DNA from: an uncultured Eggerthellaceae bacterium
GTDB taxonomy: Bacteria > Actinomycetota > Coriobacteriia > Coriobacteriales > Eggerthellaceae
Assembly (NCBI GenBank): GCA_910588945.1
Contig: CAJUSF010000031.1
Coordinates: forward strand, 62,001-126,000
Reading direction: 5' to 3'
DNA length: 64,000 nt
Every line of letters begins with the position of its first letter. Within the stretch, counting starts at the first letter, position 1. The notes beneath the pieces were generated by a model. The model was not told where the DNA came from, did not search any database, and worked only from the letters and a program-made list of their open reading frames with translations. This document shows, piece after piece, positions 27,325-36,429 of the stretch. A program made the position numbers and the translations under genes.

Positions 27325-30096
27325 CTACTGTCCGCCCGCAACGGACAGAGCGGTTTGAAAGACATTTTTAACCCTATATGCCGCAGATGTTTCTTCTCCG
27401 GCTTCTTCAAGCATAAGAGCTATGACGACATTTTTGGAGCTATCGGCGTTCATGATGCCAACAAACCAGCTGTTCGATGCACGGCCTTCATTTTCAGCAG
27501 TGCCTGTCTTGCCGGCTATTACGGTTCCGGGGACGGAGGCTAGTGTTCCTGTACCTTCTTTCACAACGCCTTTCATGCATTCGAGAACGCGGCTTGCTGT
27601 AGCGGCATCAGTTGCTTGCTTCCAGCGCGTTGGATTGGCGCTAAAGCTTCGTTCTCCGTTTGCGTTGTAGATGCCTTCGACGAGGTAGGGATCCATGATG
27701 TTGCCATCGTTTGCGATGGCGCAACCGACAAGCGCCATCTCAAGAACAGTGGCCTGTGGGCCTGCTGGGCTTTCGTGCTCGCCTACGGGCTCGCCTGATG
27801 CTGCCCAAGCGGTTTCCCACGTGGTCATTTCAGATGGGACTGGCATAAGAGAGGATTTCACTGGAAGCTCAAAGTCGGTCTCGGATCCGAATCCGAAGGC
27901 ATTGGCACCGCTCACGAGCCTCTCTGCTCCCAGCTCAACACCGATCTGGCCGAAAACAACGTTGGAGGAAACTTCAAAAGCGCGCTCAACAGTGATATCA
28001 CCGAAGTTTTTGTCGTGGACGTTAGTGACAGGTGCGTTTCCGATATCCATGGATGCCGGGGATTCATAGATACTGTCCTCTGTTGTAATCCCGTCTTTGA
28101 GAGCGGAGGACAACGTTACGATCTTGAATGTAGAGCCGGGGGAGTAGAGGGCTTGAGTGGCTCTGTTCAAGAGCACGGAAGACTCGCCAGATGTTGCCTC
28201 GGCCGCCTCTTTCATGATGCTGTCGATATCTTGGGCGTTGTAGGTGGGAGAAGACGCGAGAGCGAGCACGGCACCTGTCTGCGGGTCGATCGCCACGCAT
28301 GCGCCTGAATATCCCTCGAGCGCATTTTGCGCAGCCTCTTGAATCTTCGAGTTTATAGTGAGCTTCACATCGTTTCCGGGCGATGAGATGCCTGCGAGTG
28401 AGTTGATGACATCGGTCCAGCTGGCGTAGTTCTGCGAACCTTTGAGCGTTTCGTTCATCGAGGCTTCGATCCCGCTCGTGCCGAACTTCTCCGAATAGTA
28501 ACCTACGATGTGCGAGGCGAGGTTACCGGCTGGATATTGCCGGACGAATTTTCCGTCCTCACCCTCGATCGACTCTGCGAGTACGACGCCGTCGTATGTG
28601 GATATGGTGCCACGTTCGTTGCTAGCTTCTTTGGCGATAGTGTGCCCGTTGCCCGGCATGTTTCGGTACTCGTCTGCGTTGATGACCATTATGAATGTCA
28701 GATTGGCAACCAACAGTGCGAACAGTGCGGAGAAGACGATCATCGTGTTCGTGAGGCGTTTGCCAAGCGACACACGTCCAAGAACGCTGTTTGCATGAAG
28801 CGAGGTCTGGGTGGCGTTCGACATCTCTTTGCCGATGCCTGTAGCTTCGTCGCCTACGCGTAGCAGAAGCGCCACGATGATGAATCCAGCTAAAAGCGAT
28901 GAGCCGCCTTGACTGATAAAGGGAAGCGTGATGCCTGTGAGCGGGATGAGACGCGTGACGCCGCCGACGATGATGAAGGCCTGCAAGATCACGATAGATG
29001 TGGTACCCACCGCGATGAATGAGCTGACGTCAGACTTGGCGCGCGCTGCGGTGAGGATTCCCCTGATGGCGAAGCAGAGATAAAGCAGTAGCACGCCTGA
29101 TGCGCCGAGAAGACCGGTTTCTTCTCCTATGGCGGAGAAGATGAAGTCGCTTTCCACATAAGGGATGACATCGGACATTCCGCGTCCGATGCCGACACCG
29201 AAAAGATCGCCATCAGCCAGAGAGAAGATGCTCTGCACGAGCTGATAGCCGCTGTTTTGTGCATCAGCGAACGGATCGAGCCAGATATCGACTCGGGTTT
29301 GTACGTGGGAGAACATGAAGAAAAGCAGCACAGCCGCAACGCCTGCGAGAAGAACGCCGCAGATCACATAGAACTTCTTTCCCGTTGCCACATAGAGCAT
29401 GACGAGAAACACGAGGAACAAAACGAGCGCGCTGCCGAGATCCTTTTCGAGCACAACGATGAGAAACGCCAACGCCCACATAGCCAGAAGCGGAATCAGC
29501 GTGGGAAGGGAAGGCAAGTTAAATGGCCCCACCTTCCAAGTGAATACCGAGAGCATTTCGCGGTTTTGAGCGAGATAGGCCGCTAGGAATAAGACAATGC
29601 ATATCTTGGCTATCTCACCGGGCTGGAATGAGAAGCCTGCCAAGCTTAACCACAGGCGGCTTCCGTTGATCTCCTGACCGATACCGGGAAGCATGGGAGA
29701 TAGCAGCAAAAGCACACCGACGATCATCAGTGTGTATTTGTAGCTGGAAAGTCGGTCGATGTTGCGAACCAGCAATAAGACGAGTACGAGCATCGCAACG
29801 CCTGCGAACATCCATATGAGCTGACGCGGTGCGGCGTTGGGTGCAAGCCGTGTTACGAACGCGATTCCGATGCCCGAAAGCGCGAACGTGATCGGCAAGA
29901 GGGCTGGATCAGAGTTGGGTGCAAGCTTTCGTATGGCGAAATGCGCTATGAGAAATGCCGCAAATATGCCGATGGGCACGCCGAGCGTGTTGAACGAGAT
30001 GGCCTGTCCGCCTGTGACGACCAGCATGGCGAAAAGCACGATCACGATCGGCGCCGCCACGCAGAGCAGCAAGAGCTCCAGATTGCGCCTAGACAT
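27325..30096 (-). CDS. Fused FtsW/RodA glycosyltransferase and penicillin-binding transpeptidase
   Basis: A 923-residue fusion of two proteins usually encoded by adjacent genes. Residues 1-420 are a SEDS (FtsW/RodA) peptidoglycan polymerase with about ten helices, the catalytic-region motif EKDLGSAL (Asp219) and GGVTRLIPLTGITLPFISQG. A further helix at about 452-472 anchors a class B PBP: SxxK is STFK at 655-658, SxN is SSN at 710-712, and KTG is at 863-865, all intact. It overlaps pstP by 8 nt. Actinobacteria usually have separate rodA and pbpA at this position, so the fusion ties polymerase and crosslinker at fixed one-to-one stoichiometry under PknB control. Confidence 0.95.
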   Translation of the reverse strand: MSRRNLELLLLCVAAPIVIVLFAMLVVTGGQAISFNTLGVPIGIFAAFLIAHFAIRKLAPNSDPALLPITFALSGIGIAFVTRLAPNAAPRQLIWMFAGVAMLVLVLLLVRNIDRLSSYKYTLMIVGVLLLLSPMLPGIGQEINGSRLWLSLAGFSFQPGEIAKICIVLFLAAYLAQNREMLSVFTWKVGPFNLPSLPTLIPLLAMWALAFLIVVLEKDLGSALVLFLVFLVMLYVATGKKFYVICGVLLAGVAAVLLFFMFSHVQTRVDIWLDPFADAQNSGYQLVQSIFSLADGDLFGVGIGRGMSDVIPYVESDFIFSAIGEETGLLGASGVLLLYLCFAIRGILTAARAKSDVSSFIAVGTTSIVILQAFIIVGGVTRLIPLTGITLPFISQGGSSLLAGFIIVALLLRVGDEATGIGKEMSNATQTSLHANSVLGRVSLGKRLTNTMIVFSALFALLVANLTFIMVINADEYRNMPGNGHTIAKEASNERGTISTYDGVVLAESIEGEDGKFVRQYPAGNLASHIVGYYSEKFGTSGIEASMNETLKGSQNYASWTDVINSLAGISSPGNDVKLTINSKIQEAAQNALEGYSGACVAIDPQTGAVLALASSPTYNAQDIDSIMKEAAEATSGESSVLLNRATQALYSPGSTFKIVTLSSALKDGITTEDSIYESPASMDIGNAPVTNVHDKNFGDITVERAFEVSSNVVFGQIGVELGAERLVSGANAFGFGSETDFELPVKSSLMPVPSEMTTWETAWAASGEPVGEHESPAGPQATVLEMALVGCAIANDGNIMDPYLVEGIYNANGERSFSANPTRWKQATDAATASRVLECMKGVVKEGTGTLASVPGTVIAGKTGTAENEGRASNSWFVGIMNADSSKNVVIALMLEEAGEETSAAYRVKNVFQTALSVAGGQ

Positions 30097-31330
30097 CGCC
30101 GCCCTCCTCGGTATCTACATCAGGGGCATCCGATCGCGCTGCGGTGTTGTCGGCTTCAGAATCGGTGTTGTCCGCGTCTGCGGCAGGATGCTGGTTCCCT
30201 GTGTCCTGCCTATAGCCGTTCACGAGATTGCGTGCGTCTTGGATGGAATCGCAGCGTATGTCCTCAGAACGGATGCGCCGTGCGGTTCCGGGTTGGATGT
30301 CGTCAAGGTTCACATCGCTCACTTCATCAAGCCGCGAGAACGACATGCCTGCAATATCGCCGGGGATGCCTTGATAGATGGCCACGCGACCATCCACTTC
30401 ACCGAGATAAGCGGAGTTGGATACGAGCACGTTGAAGCCGATCGCGGCGGCAAGCAGTATGGCCACCAAAGCGGTGATGATGATGCCGGCTGTGAGCTTG
30501 GCCTTTCGCGTCACCTTTTTCATCTTACGCTCGGATATCACAGTGGCATCCACTACGATGACGGTGATGTTGTCGGCGCCACCCGCATCAAGAGCTGCCT
30601 TGACTAGGCGATCTGCTGCTTTTTGTGGGTCGGGCGTGCGGCTCAAGATGTCTGCGATCTTATCGTCGCGAACCATTGAGTAGAGCCCATCGGAGCAAAG
30701 CATCAACCTGTCGCCGGAATGTATGTTGAGCTCATACATGTCAGGCTCAACGCGCGGGTCGAGCCCAAGCGCGCGTGTGATGTAGGAACGCCATGGGTGA
30801 TTGTATGCCTCTTGCGGGGTGATCTCTCCGCTATCCACAAGATCTGCCACCAGCGAATGATCACGAGTGATTTGCTGAAGCGCGCCAGCATGTAGAAGAT
30901 AGGCTCTCGAATCGCCCACCTGAGCGATCGTGAGGCGTTCGTCTTCAAGTATGGCCGCCGTGCATGTGGTGCCCATCCCTTCGCGGCCTTCGCCTTCATG
31001 AACCGCATGTATTATAGAGACGTTGGCTTCCTCGACCGCAAGTTTTAAGCCCTTCGCATCGGTTTCGCGGGGGGCACGCGCCGCCAGCACGCGGACTGCG
31101 ATATCGGAGGCCACTTCACCGGCCTTGTGCCCTCCCATGCCATCGCACACGGCGAAAAGGGGAGGCCGTACGAGCAGGCTGTCTTCGTTGTGCTCACGCA
31201 CGTAGCCCACATCGGTCTTGCTGCCGACGTTTTTGGCGGTCCTAGATACGCCTAGATTCAAGCGCGATGAGATGGTTTGCGAACCGCCCTGTTCATGATC
31301 GTATGTTAAATGGTTGAACTCGGACATCAT
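30089..31330 (-). CDS. pstP: PP2C-family Ser/Thr protein phosphatase
   Basis: A 413-residue phosphatase that reverses PknB phosphorylation. The catalytic domain (about 35-265) shows the metal-binding signatures VGYVREHNEDS, VCDGMGGHKAGE, GDSRAYLL and GGADNITVIVVD. A membrane helix lies at about 280-303, and an external tail rich in Asp, Ala and Asn follows. It overlaps the upstream FHA gene (ATGA) and the downstream SEDS-PBP fusion by 8 nt, so translation is coupled across the operon. Confidence 0.95.
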   Translation of the reverse strand: MMSEFNHLTYDHEQGGSQTISSRLNLGVSRTAKNVGSKTDVGYVREHNEDSLLVRPPLFAVCDGMGGHKAGEVASDIAVRVLAARAPRETDAKGLKLAVEEANVSIIHAVHEGEGREGMGTTCTAAILEDERLTIAQVGDSRAYLLHAGALQQITRDHSLVADLVDSGEITPQEAYNHPWRSYITRALGLDPRVEPDMYELNIHSGDRLMLCSDGLYSMVRDDKIADILSRTPDPQKAADRLVKAALDAGGADNITVIVVDATVISERKMKKVTRKAKLTAGIIITALVAILLAAAIGFNVLVSNSAYLGEVDGRVAIYQGIPGDIAGMSFSRLDEVSDVNLDDIQPGTARRIRSEDIRCDSIQDARNLVNGYRQDTGNQHPAADADNTDSEADNTAARSDAPDVDTEEGGDV

Positions 31331-31740
31331 TCATACCTGACCCTTATGGTCACATCTCCGATGTTCACGACATCTTTGCCTTTGAGCGCAACAGGTTCAG
31401 CGATCCTGTTGCCATTGACGGCGGTGCCATTTCTGGATCCGAGATCCTCAAGAAAAAGGCTTTTCCCCATGAGCTGGAAGCGTGCATGGCGTCCGGAGAC
31501 GAATCCGTTACCGATCACGATATCCGCGCCCGGAGCGCGCCCTACAACTACCGCTCCATGTACAGGGATGTTTACGCCCTCAAGCTCGGCCGGACCGTTT
31601 TCCACGGTGAGGTTCCAAGACTTCTCCTTTTTGTTGGAGCCCTTCACAAGGCCGATTCCTGTGCGCACGATGGCGAACAGGAACAGGTAGAGAAGGGCAA
31701 CGAAAAGAAGCCTTGCTATCAAAAGAATTACATCGATCAT
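31327..31740 (-). CDS. fhaB: Membrane-anchored FHA-domain protein
   Basis: A 137-residue protein with one N-terminal helix (about 4-27) and a C-terminal FHA domain that binds phosphothreonine: VVVGRAPGADI, SGRHARF and LGSRNGTAVNG are the canonical FHA contacts. Size and position match actinobacterial FhaB (FipA-binding, PknB/PstP cluster). It is 20 bp downstream of fhaA and overlaps pstP by 4 nt. It probably recruits phosphorylated partners to the growth zone. Confidence 0.93.
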   Translation of the reverse strand: MIDVILLIARLLFVALLYLFLFAIVRTGIGLVKGSNKKEKSWNLTVENGPAELEGVNIPVHGAVVVGRAPGADIVIGNGFVSGRHARFQLMGKSLFLEDLGSRNGTAVNGNRIAEPVALKGKDVVNIGDVTIRVRYE

Positions 31741-31761
31741 CTGAGTGCTTCGCGCCTTTCG

Positions 31762-32757
31762 CTAGCTCAATAGCTGGAATTCCAGCTCTGTGGTTCCAAG
31801 ACGGATCATATCCGCATCGCGAAGCGGCGAGGCGGATATCTTGCGCCCATTGAGAAACAGGCCGTTTGTGGAATCGAGGTCGTTTATTATCCATGAACCG
31901 TCATCGTTGAGAAAGATCTCGGCGTGTTGACGCGAGACGTTGATGTCGGGGACCACGATCTCGTTTTCCGATTCGCGACCGATTGTCTGCAGCTGCCCGG
32001 TGAGTACATATGCGATGTCGCGCGCTTCATCGTAGAGATAAGCATCGAGCGGGCTTATCTCGGTCTCGGTGTTATTGCTGCTGAATTCGCTAGCCTTGGC
32101 GGCTACGGTCTCAGGAGCCACAAGAGGCGAATCCGGTTCATTGAAGTCCTCGAAGGTATACGAGGTGTTAACGACAGCATTTGCGGCGGCCGCATGCGAC
32201 GGACGCGCCGGGTGTGCGGCGCTTTTCGATGCGTGACGCCTTTGAGGTCTTGCACTTGAAGGTGGTGCACCTGCACCTGCAAGCGATGCTGCGCCTGCGC
32301 CTGCAAGTGCTACAGCGCCGGATCTGGGGGAGTTGTTCGCAAGTCCATAGCGGGCCATCTCCTCGTTTCTGAGCTTCATGATGATCGGCGCGGCCACCAT
32401 TTCGGCTACGACATCGAATTTGCCGCGCTTGAGCTCGGGATCGGCAATGAAGCGAACAAGCGGCTGCCCATCCATGACAAGGCCGAGCTCTGACGCTTTC
32501 GCGCGCAGGAATGTCTCGGTCTCGCCGGCAAGGGTCGGGTAGTAACCCATCATGCGTGCGTCGTCTTCAGCGCTTACGAGTACCGTATATAAAGTAGGCG
32601 CATACTGATTTCCTGCGCCGACCACTTTCTCTCGGCGCATCTGCTTTTCGGCCTTCTTCGCTATCTGTACGGGCGAAAGAGTAGATCCGCCCATTCTCTC
32701 GGCAGCGCCTTCGACCGTATCTTCCATCTTTCCTTCGAATTTCGAAAGGAACCCCAT
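31762..32757 (-). CDS. fhaA: DUF3662 and FHA-domain protein
   Basis: A 331-residue soluble protein opening the kinase operon. Residues 1-130 are the DUF3662 domain found in actinobacterial FhaA (MGFLSKFEGKMEDTVEGA, ending near FDVVAEMV). An Ala/Ser/Pro-rich disordered linker spans about 140-225. The C-terminal FHA domain (about 240-330) has IGRESENEIVVPD, SRQHAEIFL and DLDSTNGLFLNG. AAGGAG precedes the ATG at 32757. In relatives FhaA binds phospho-MviN and restrains peptidoglycan synthesis; that role here is by analogy. Confidence 0.94.
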   Translation of the reverse strand: MGFLSKFEGKMEDTVEGAAERMGGSTLSPVQIAKKAEKQMRREKVVGAGNQYAPTLYTVLVSAEDDARMMGYYPTLAGETETFLRAKASELGLVMDGQPLVRFIADPELKRGKFDVVAEMVAAPIIMKLRNEEMARYGLANNSPRSGAVALAGAGAASLAGAGAPPSSARPQRRHASKSAAHPARPSHAAAANAVVNTSYTFEDFNEPDSPLVAPETVAAKASEFSSNNTETEISPLDAYLYDEARDIAYVLTGQLQTIGRESENEIVVPDINVSRQHAEIFLNDDGSWIINDLDSTNGLFLNGRKISASPLRDADMIRLGTTELEFQLLS

Positions 32758-32980
32758 GGCTCACTCCTTGCTGTGTTTCGACGATTACGTAGGTTTCAAG
32801 CCATAATCCGTATAATCATGCCATATTTGGGCAAAAGATGCTATCTGGCAACAAATGGACAAATGAGGTCACGACGCTGCTATCATGGTCTATGAGATAG
32901 AAGACGGCACTGCCATACACTGCGCTTTGTGCGTAATTTGTCATCATCGGCGGGTGCCGCAAAGAGCTTTGATAAGTCTT

Positions 32981-32998
32981 GCTTACGATATTGTAAGC
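32981..32998. promoter_or_regulatory. Inverted repeat upstream of the universal stress gene
   Basis: GCTTAC GATATT GTAAGC forms a perfect 6-6-6 inverted repeat 19 bp before the ATG. It overlaps where a -10 element would fall after TTGATA at 32969-32974, so it may be a repressor site. Confidence 0.4.
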
Positions 32999-33017
32999 CG
33001 ATAAGGGAAGGTGAATC

Positions 33018-33488
33018 ATGTATAAGAAGCTTTTGGTACCCTACGACAATTCCGAATCATCCCGTCATGCTCTGGAAAATGCGATTGATCTGGCGAATGG
33101 CATTGCCGATGCCCGCATCACCGTTTTAAACGTCGTTGAGTGGCATGACTACAATGCCGAGACGTTCAAGATCGCAGCACGCATGTCAGGTGTGGTCGGC
33201 GATTCGCTCGACATGAACGCTATTTCCGAGATCGGAAGCGAAGCTGAGGCACACGAGATGGAGCGGATCAGGGCTGATATTGCGGATATAGTAGGAGATA
33301 TGGATAACGTGGATATCGCTATCGTGAATGGGTCTCCGCACGATACCATCGTGGCGTATGCGTCTGATATGGACTATGACTGCATCGTGATGGGGCATCG
33401 CGGCATGGGTCTTATCCGAGGGATGCTAGGCTCAGTGGCTTTCTCGGTGCTTAATAAGGCGAATCGTCCGGTTCTGGTCGTCAAGTAG
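33018..33488 (+). CDS. Universal stress protein, UspA family
   Basis: A 156-residue UspA-like protein. It starts YKKLLVPYDNSESSRHALENA, the typical beta-strand and helix, and carries the ATP-binding pattern GHRGMGLIRGMLGSVAFSVL near the C-terminus (G-2x-G-9x-G-S/T). AAGGGAAGGTG precedes the ATG. Its stop codon is followed directly by the ATG of a secreted protease with no intervening base and no separate ribosome-binding site, so the two are co-translated. It has no signal peptide. Confidence 0.95.
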   Translation: MYKKLLVPYDNSESSRHALENAIDLANGIADARITVLNVVEWHDYNAETFKIAARMSGVVGDSLDMNAISEIGSEAEAHEMERIRADIADIVGDMDNVDIAIVNGSPHDTIVAYASDMDYDCIVMGHRGMGLIRGMLGSVAFSVLNKANRPVLVVK

Positions 33489-35603
33489 ATGTCGGCGATT
33501 TCGTGTCGCAGGTGCGCTTCGACCTTCTTGGTGCTTGCGCTTTCATTGGCGCTCGCCTTCGCTTGTACCCCTTTCGCTTTGGCGCAGACGCGCAGCGATG
33601 ATGCGGATGGGGAGGGCTCCCGTGCGCTTCCGAGCGAGTTCTACCTGACCAACCTCGGATACGTCACTTCGGCCAAGCTGCAAAGTCCATGGGGAACCTG
33701 TTGGGCTTTTGCTGTGGCAGCGGCCATAGAAAGTTCGATACTGAAAGCGAGCGCGGAGCTTTCCGCCACCCAAGATATGCCGACAAGCTCGGCGCCAGAG
33801 GAAAAGGACGGATCTTTGCCCGAAGATGCCGCGGAGGATGCATCTGGGCAAGCTACAAATACCGCGGGGCTTAATCACCCTATGGCAGCCATACGTAGCG
33901 CAGCGGTGAGCGCGAAAAGCGATGATTCGACGCTGTCGTCGGCCTCAGATGACGCAAATACGTCTGCTGGAGGTGCGGGCAGGATCGATGTGTCCATGGA
34001 TGAGCCTGATTTTTCAAATCTTGTCGATGATGTGGATATATCCGAGCGCGCCATCGGTTGGTTTGTTCACGAGCCGCAAAGCGAACAGTCGGGCGCATCG
34101 CAGGCTGGCGAGGGATATGTCAGGAAGTCGAGCGATCCGCTCACTCAATTCGAAGGTGGTAATTTCTCGATCGCTGCGGCGATGCTCGTTGCTGGGCAGG
34201 CGCTCGTATCCGAACAAAGCGCGCCTTATCGCTATAACGGATATGACGGAAGCGGAACGGCTTGGTTCGCCACTTCCGGAGGAGGTCGAAGCGCGGATGC
34301 GCGCCTTGAGGACTGGTCGCTCCCCGATGAGCTCCGTACGGGCGTGGATGTCGGTTGGCATGTGAGCGGCGTGCTCGAGCTTGAGAGTCCGGCCATCCTT
34401 GATACCGATATCTCGATCGGGATGTCGATCTATAAAGGATACGATGCGCAAGCCACCGAGCAGATAAAAGAGACGCTTGTCGATGTAGGCGCTGTGGCCG
34501 TATGCTTGAATTCGGAGCTTTCGCTTCCAAGCGAACTATCATCGGGTTCGATCAGCTCAGATACTTTGGGCGAGGCGATCGATTATTCGACTTGGAGCCA
34601 ATACAGCTCGGCTGATTCGTTTATGTTAAATCATGCTGTTACCATAGTGGGATGGGATGATTCGTATCCCGCAGAGGCCTTCCGCAATACATCTGGCGCC
34701 ACGCCGCCATCTGCGGGGGCATGGCTTTGCAAGAATAACTGGGGAAGTGGTCGTATTGTCGAGGAAAATGGCGGCTCGGACGATCTTGTGGGATGGGGTA
34801 TTCGCGAGGGAGGGTCATCGTCGGCATCGGATGCGACGGGCTTTTTCTGGTTGTCGTTTTTCGATCACACGATAAGCACGCCAGTGGCCTTTAAGGTCAG
34901 CCCGAATGACGATGCGAATCTCTATCAATATGATTATCTAGGAGCATCGGAGTTTTTTAAGCCCACGACATATACATCTGATGTTTTGGTCGCCAATGTA
35001 TTTCAAGCTGAGAATACCGAGCTCATCGAGTCTGTGGGCAGCTGGACCTTCGATGCGGATGAGACCGTTCACACCTATGTATACGCTCTCGGCGAATCTA
35101 GCGGTGAAGTCGTTGATGGTGAGCAGTTTTTAGAGGCGCTCGCATCATCGACGTTGCTTGCTGAGGGTGCGGATACATTTAGCGTGGCGGGCTACCACGA
35201 GGTGGCGCTTGATGAACCTGTTATGTTATATGCAGGTGAAAGGTTTGTCGTCATGCAGCAGATCGAGGGGATGGCTACGAATCTTTTCGGCGAAGAGGAG
35301 GCTGTGTCGTACCTTAGCTTGGAAGTTGCCTTCACCGATACCATGGATTATGAGAATGTGGCATCGAAGCCCAATGTGGTGTCGAATGCTGGCGAGAGCT
35401 TCGTGTCGGTCTATGGGCCGCAGGATTGGCGAAGTGTGGATGAGTACAACGATTGGTATGCCGATCTTAAGGCGCAGAACAGTCAGAACGTGGATGTGAT
35501 CTTCGGCAATGCTCTTATCAAGGCGATCACCAAGAACACTTCGATGGCATCCGATGATAGGCTTTATGAGCATGCAAAGCTTGAGCCTGTGACGCATGAG
35601 TGA
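33489..35603 (+). CDS. Secreted papain-like (C1) cysteine protease without wall anchor
   Basis: A 704-residue protein with a signal peptide (about 1-32). The triad is complete: Cys71 in WGTCWAFA, His382 in LNHAVTIVGWDD and Asn416 in CKNNWGS. About 100 residues of Ser/Ala/Asp-rich sequence are inserted straight after the Cys helix (about 88-165), which other C1 proteases lack. The C-terminal ~270 residues resemble the beta-rich lectin-like module of the protease at 12431-14584, but there is no sorting signal or membrane helix, so it is probably released. It begins on the base after the UspA stop codon. I cannot name a substrate. Confidence 0.9.
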   Translation: MSAISCRRCASTFLVLALSLALAFACTPFALAQTRSDDADGEGSRALPSEFYLTNLGYVTSAKLQSPWGTCWAFAVAAAIESSILKASAELSATQDMPTSSAPEEKDGSLPEDAAEDASGQATNTAGLNHPMAAIRSAAVSAKSDDSTLSSASDDANTSAGGAGRIDVSMDEPDFSNLVDDVDISERAIGWFVHEPQSEQSGASQAGEGYVRKSSDPLTQFEGGNFSIAAAMLVAGQALVSEQSAPYRYNGYDGSGTAWFATSGGGRSADARLEDWSLPDELRTGVDVGWHVSGVLELESPAILDTDISIGMSIYKGYDAQATEQIKETLVDVGAVAVCLNSELSLPSELSSGSISSDTLGEAIDYSTWSQYSSADSFMLNHAVTIVGWDDSYPAEAFRNTSGATPPSAGAWLCKNNWGSGRIVEENGGSDDLVGWGIREGGSSSASDATGFFWLSFFDHTISTPVAFKVSPNDDANLYQYDYLGASEFFKPTTYTSDVLVANVFQAENTELIESVGSWTFDADETVHTYVYALGESSGEVVDGEQFLEALASSTLLAEGADTFSVAGYHEVALDEPVMLYAGERFVVMQQIEGMATNLFGEEEAVSYLSLEVAFTDTMDYENVASKPNVVSNAGESFVSVYGPQDWRSVDEYNDWYADLKAQNSQNVDVIFGNALIKAITKNTSMASDDRLYEHAKLEPVTHE

Positions 35604-35732
35604 GGGCGGAGCGATCATAGGAGCGGGCGCTTCACCGTTTTGACCCTTCGATATCTCGGCACTTAAACTTGATTTGAACTAGAATCTGTTGTTCATGATG
35701 TAGTGTCAATGATGACGTCAAGGAATCTTTCG

Positions 35733-36350
35733 ATGAATATAACGGTGTATTGCGGGTCGAACCCCGGGGATAAGGAGTGCTTCAAACAGGCGGCGCATCG
35801 CCTCGGGAATTGGATCGGAGCGCGCGGGGATACGCTTGTCTATGGCGGCAGTTCTGTCGGGCTTATGGGTGTTCTTTCGAAGTCTGTGCTCGAATCTGGT
35901 GGGAATGTGATAGGCGTTGAGCCTAATTTCTTCATTGAGGCGGGCGTGGCTCAGCATGAGCTTACTGAGCTAATAGTGGTGAAGACGATGAACGAGCGCA
36001 AGGCGAAGATGATCGAGCTGGGCGATGTGTTCGTGGCTCTTCCCGGAGGTGTGGGCACACTTGAGGAGATCAGCGAGATCATGGTGAGGGTGCGTTTGAA
36101 CCTGACGCCCGCTCCGTGCTTTTTCTTGAACGTTGATGGCTTCTATGAGTCGCTGAAGACGCTGATCCAAGAGATGGTCAATAGAGGCTTCATGCCGGGA
36201 TTCGCATGGGATGACTATCTTTTTCCGACAAGCGTGGATGAACTGACATCGCTCATCCAGGCGCTTCCGGAGCAGAGATGTGCGAGCACCGAGGACGAAT
36301 GGGATGAGCCTGTTTGGGTAAGCTCGGAAGAGGCATTTTATTTCGGTTAA
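35733..36350 (+). CDS. LOG family / TIGR00730 Rossmann-fold protein
   Basis: A 205-residue protein of the LOG family, nucleoside-5'-monophosphate phosphoribohydrolases (cytokinin-activating in plants; in bacteria probably nucleotide turnover). It begins MNITVYCGSNPGDKE, and the PGGxGTxxE motif (ALPGGVGTLEE) and YGGSSVGLMG are present. I chose the ATG at 35733 because AAGGAA precedes it; in-frame upstream starts extend to 35703. It is a single gene with short gaps on both sides. Confidence 0.92.
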   Translation: MNITVYCGSNPGDKECFKQAAHRLGNWIGARGDTLVYGGSSVGLMGVLSKSVLESGGNVIGVEPNFFIEAGVAQHELTELIVVKTMNERKAKMIELGDVFVALPGGVGTLEEISEIMVRVRLNLTPAPCFFLNVDGFYESLKTLIQEMVNRGFMPGFAWDDYLFPTSVDELTSLIQALPEQRCASTEDEWDEPVWVSSEEAFYFG

Positions 36351-36429
36351 ACTGATTCAGATGGCGGGGTGGTGGCAGGCGCGATGGATCGATGCTGTGC
36401 CACTTCGGCGCTTCATCTTATGATGTTAT

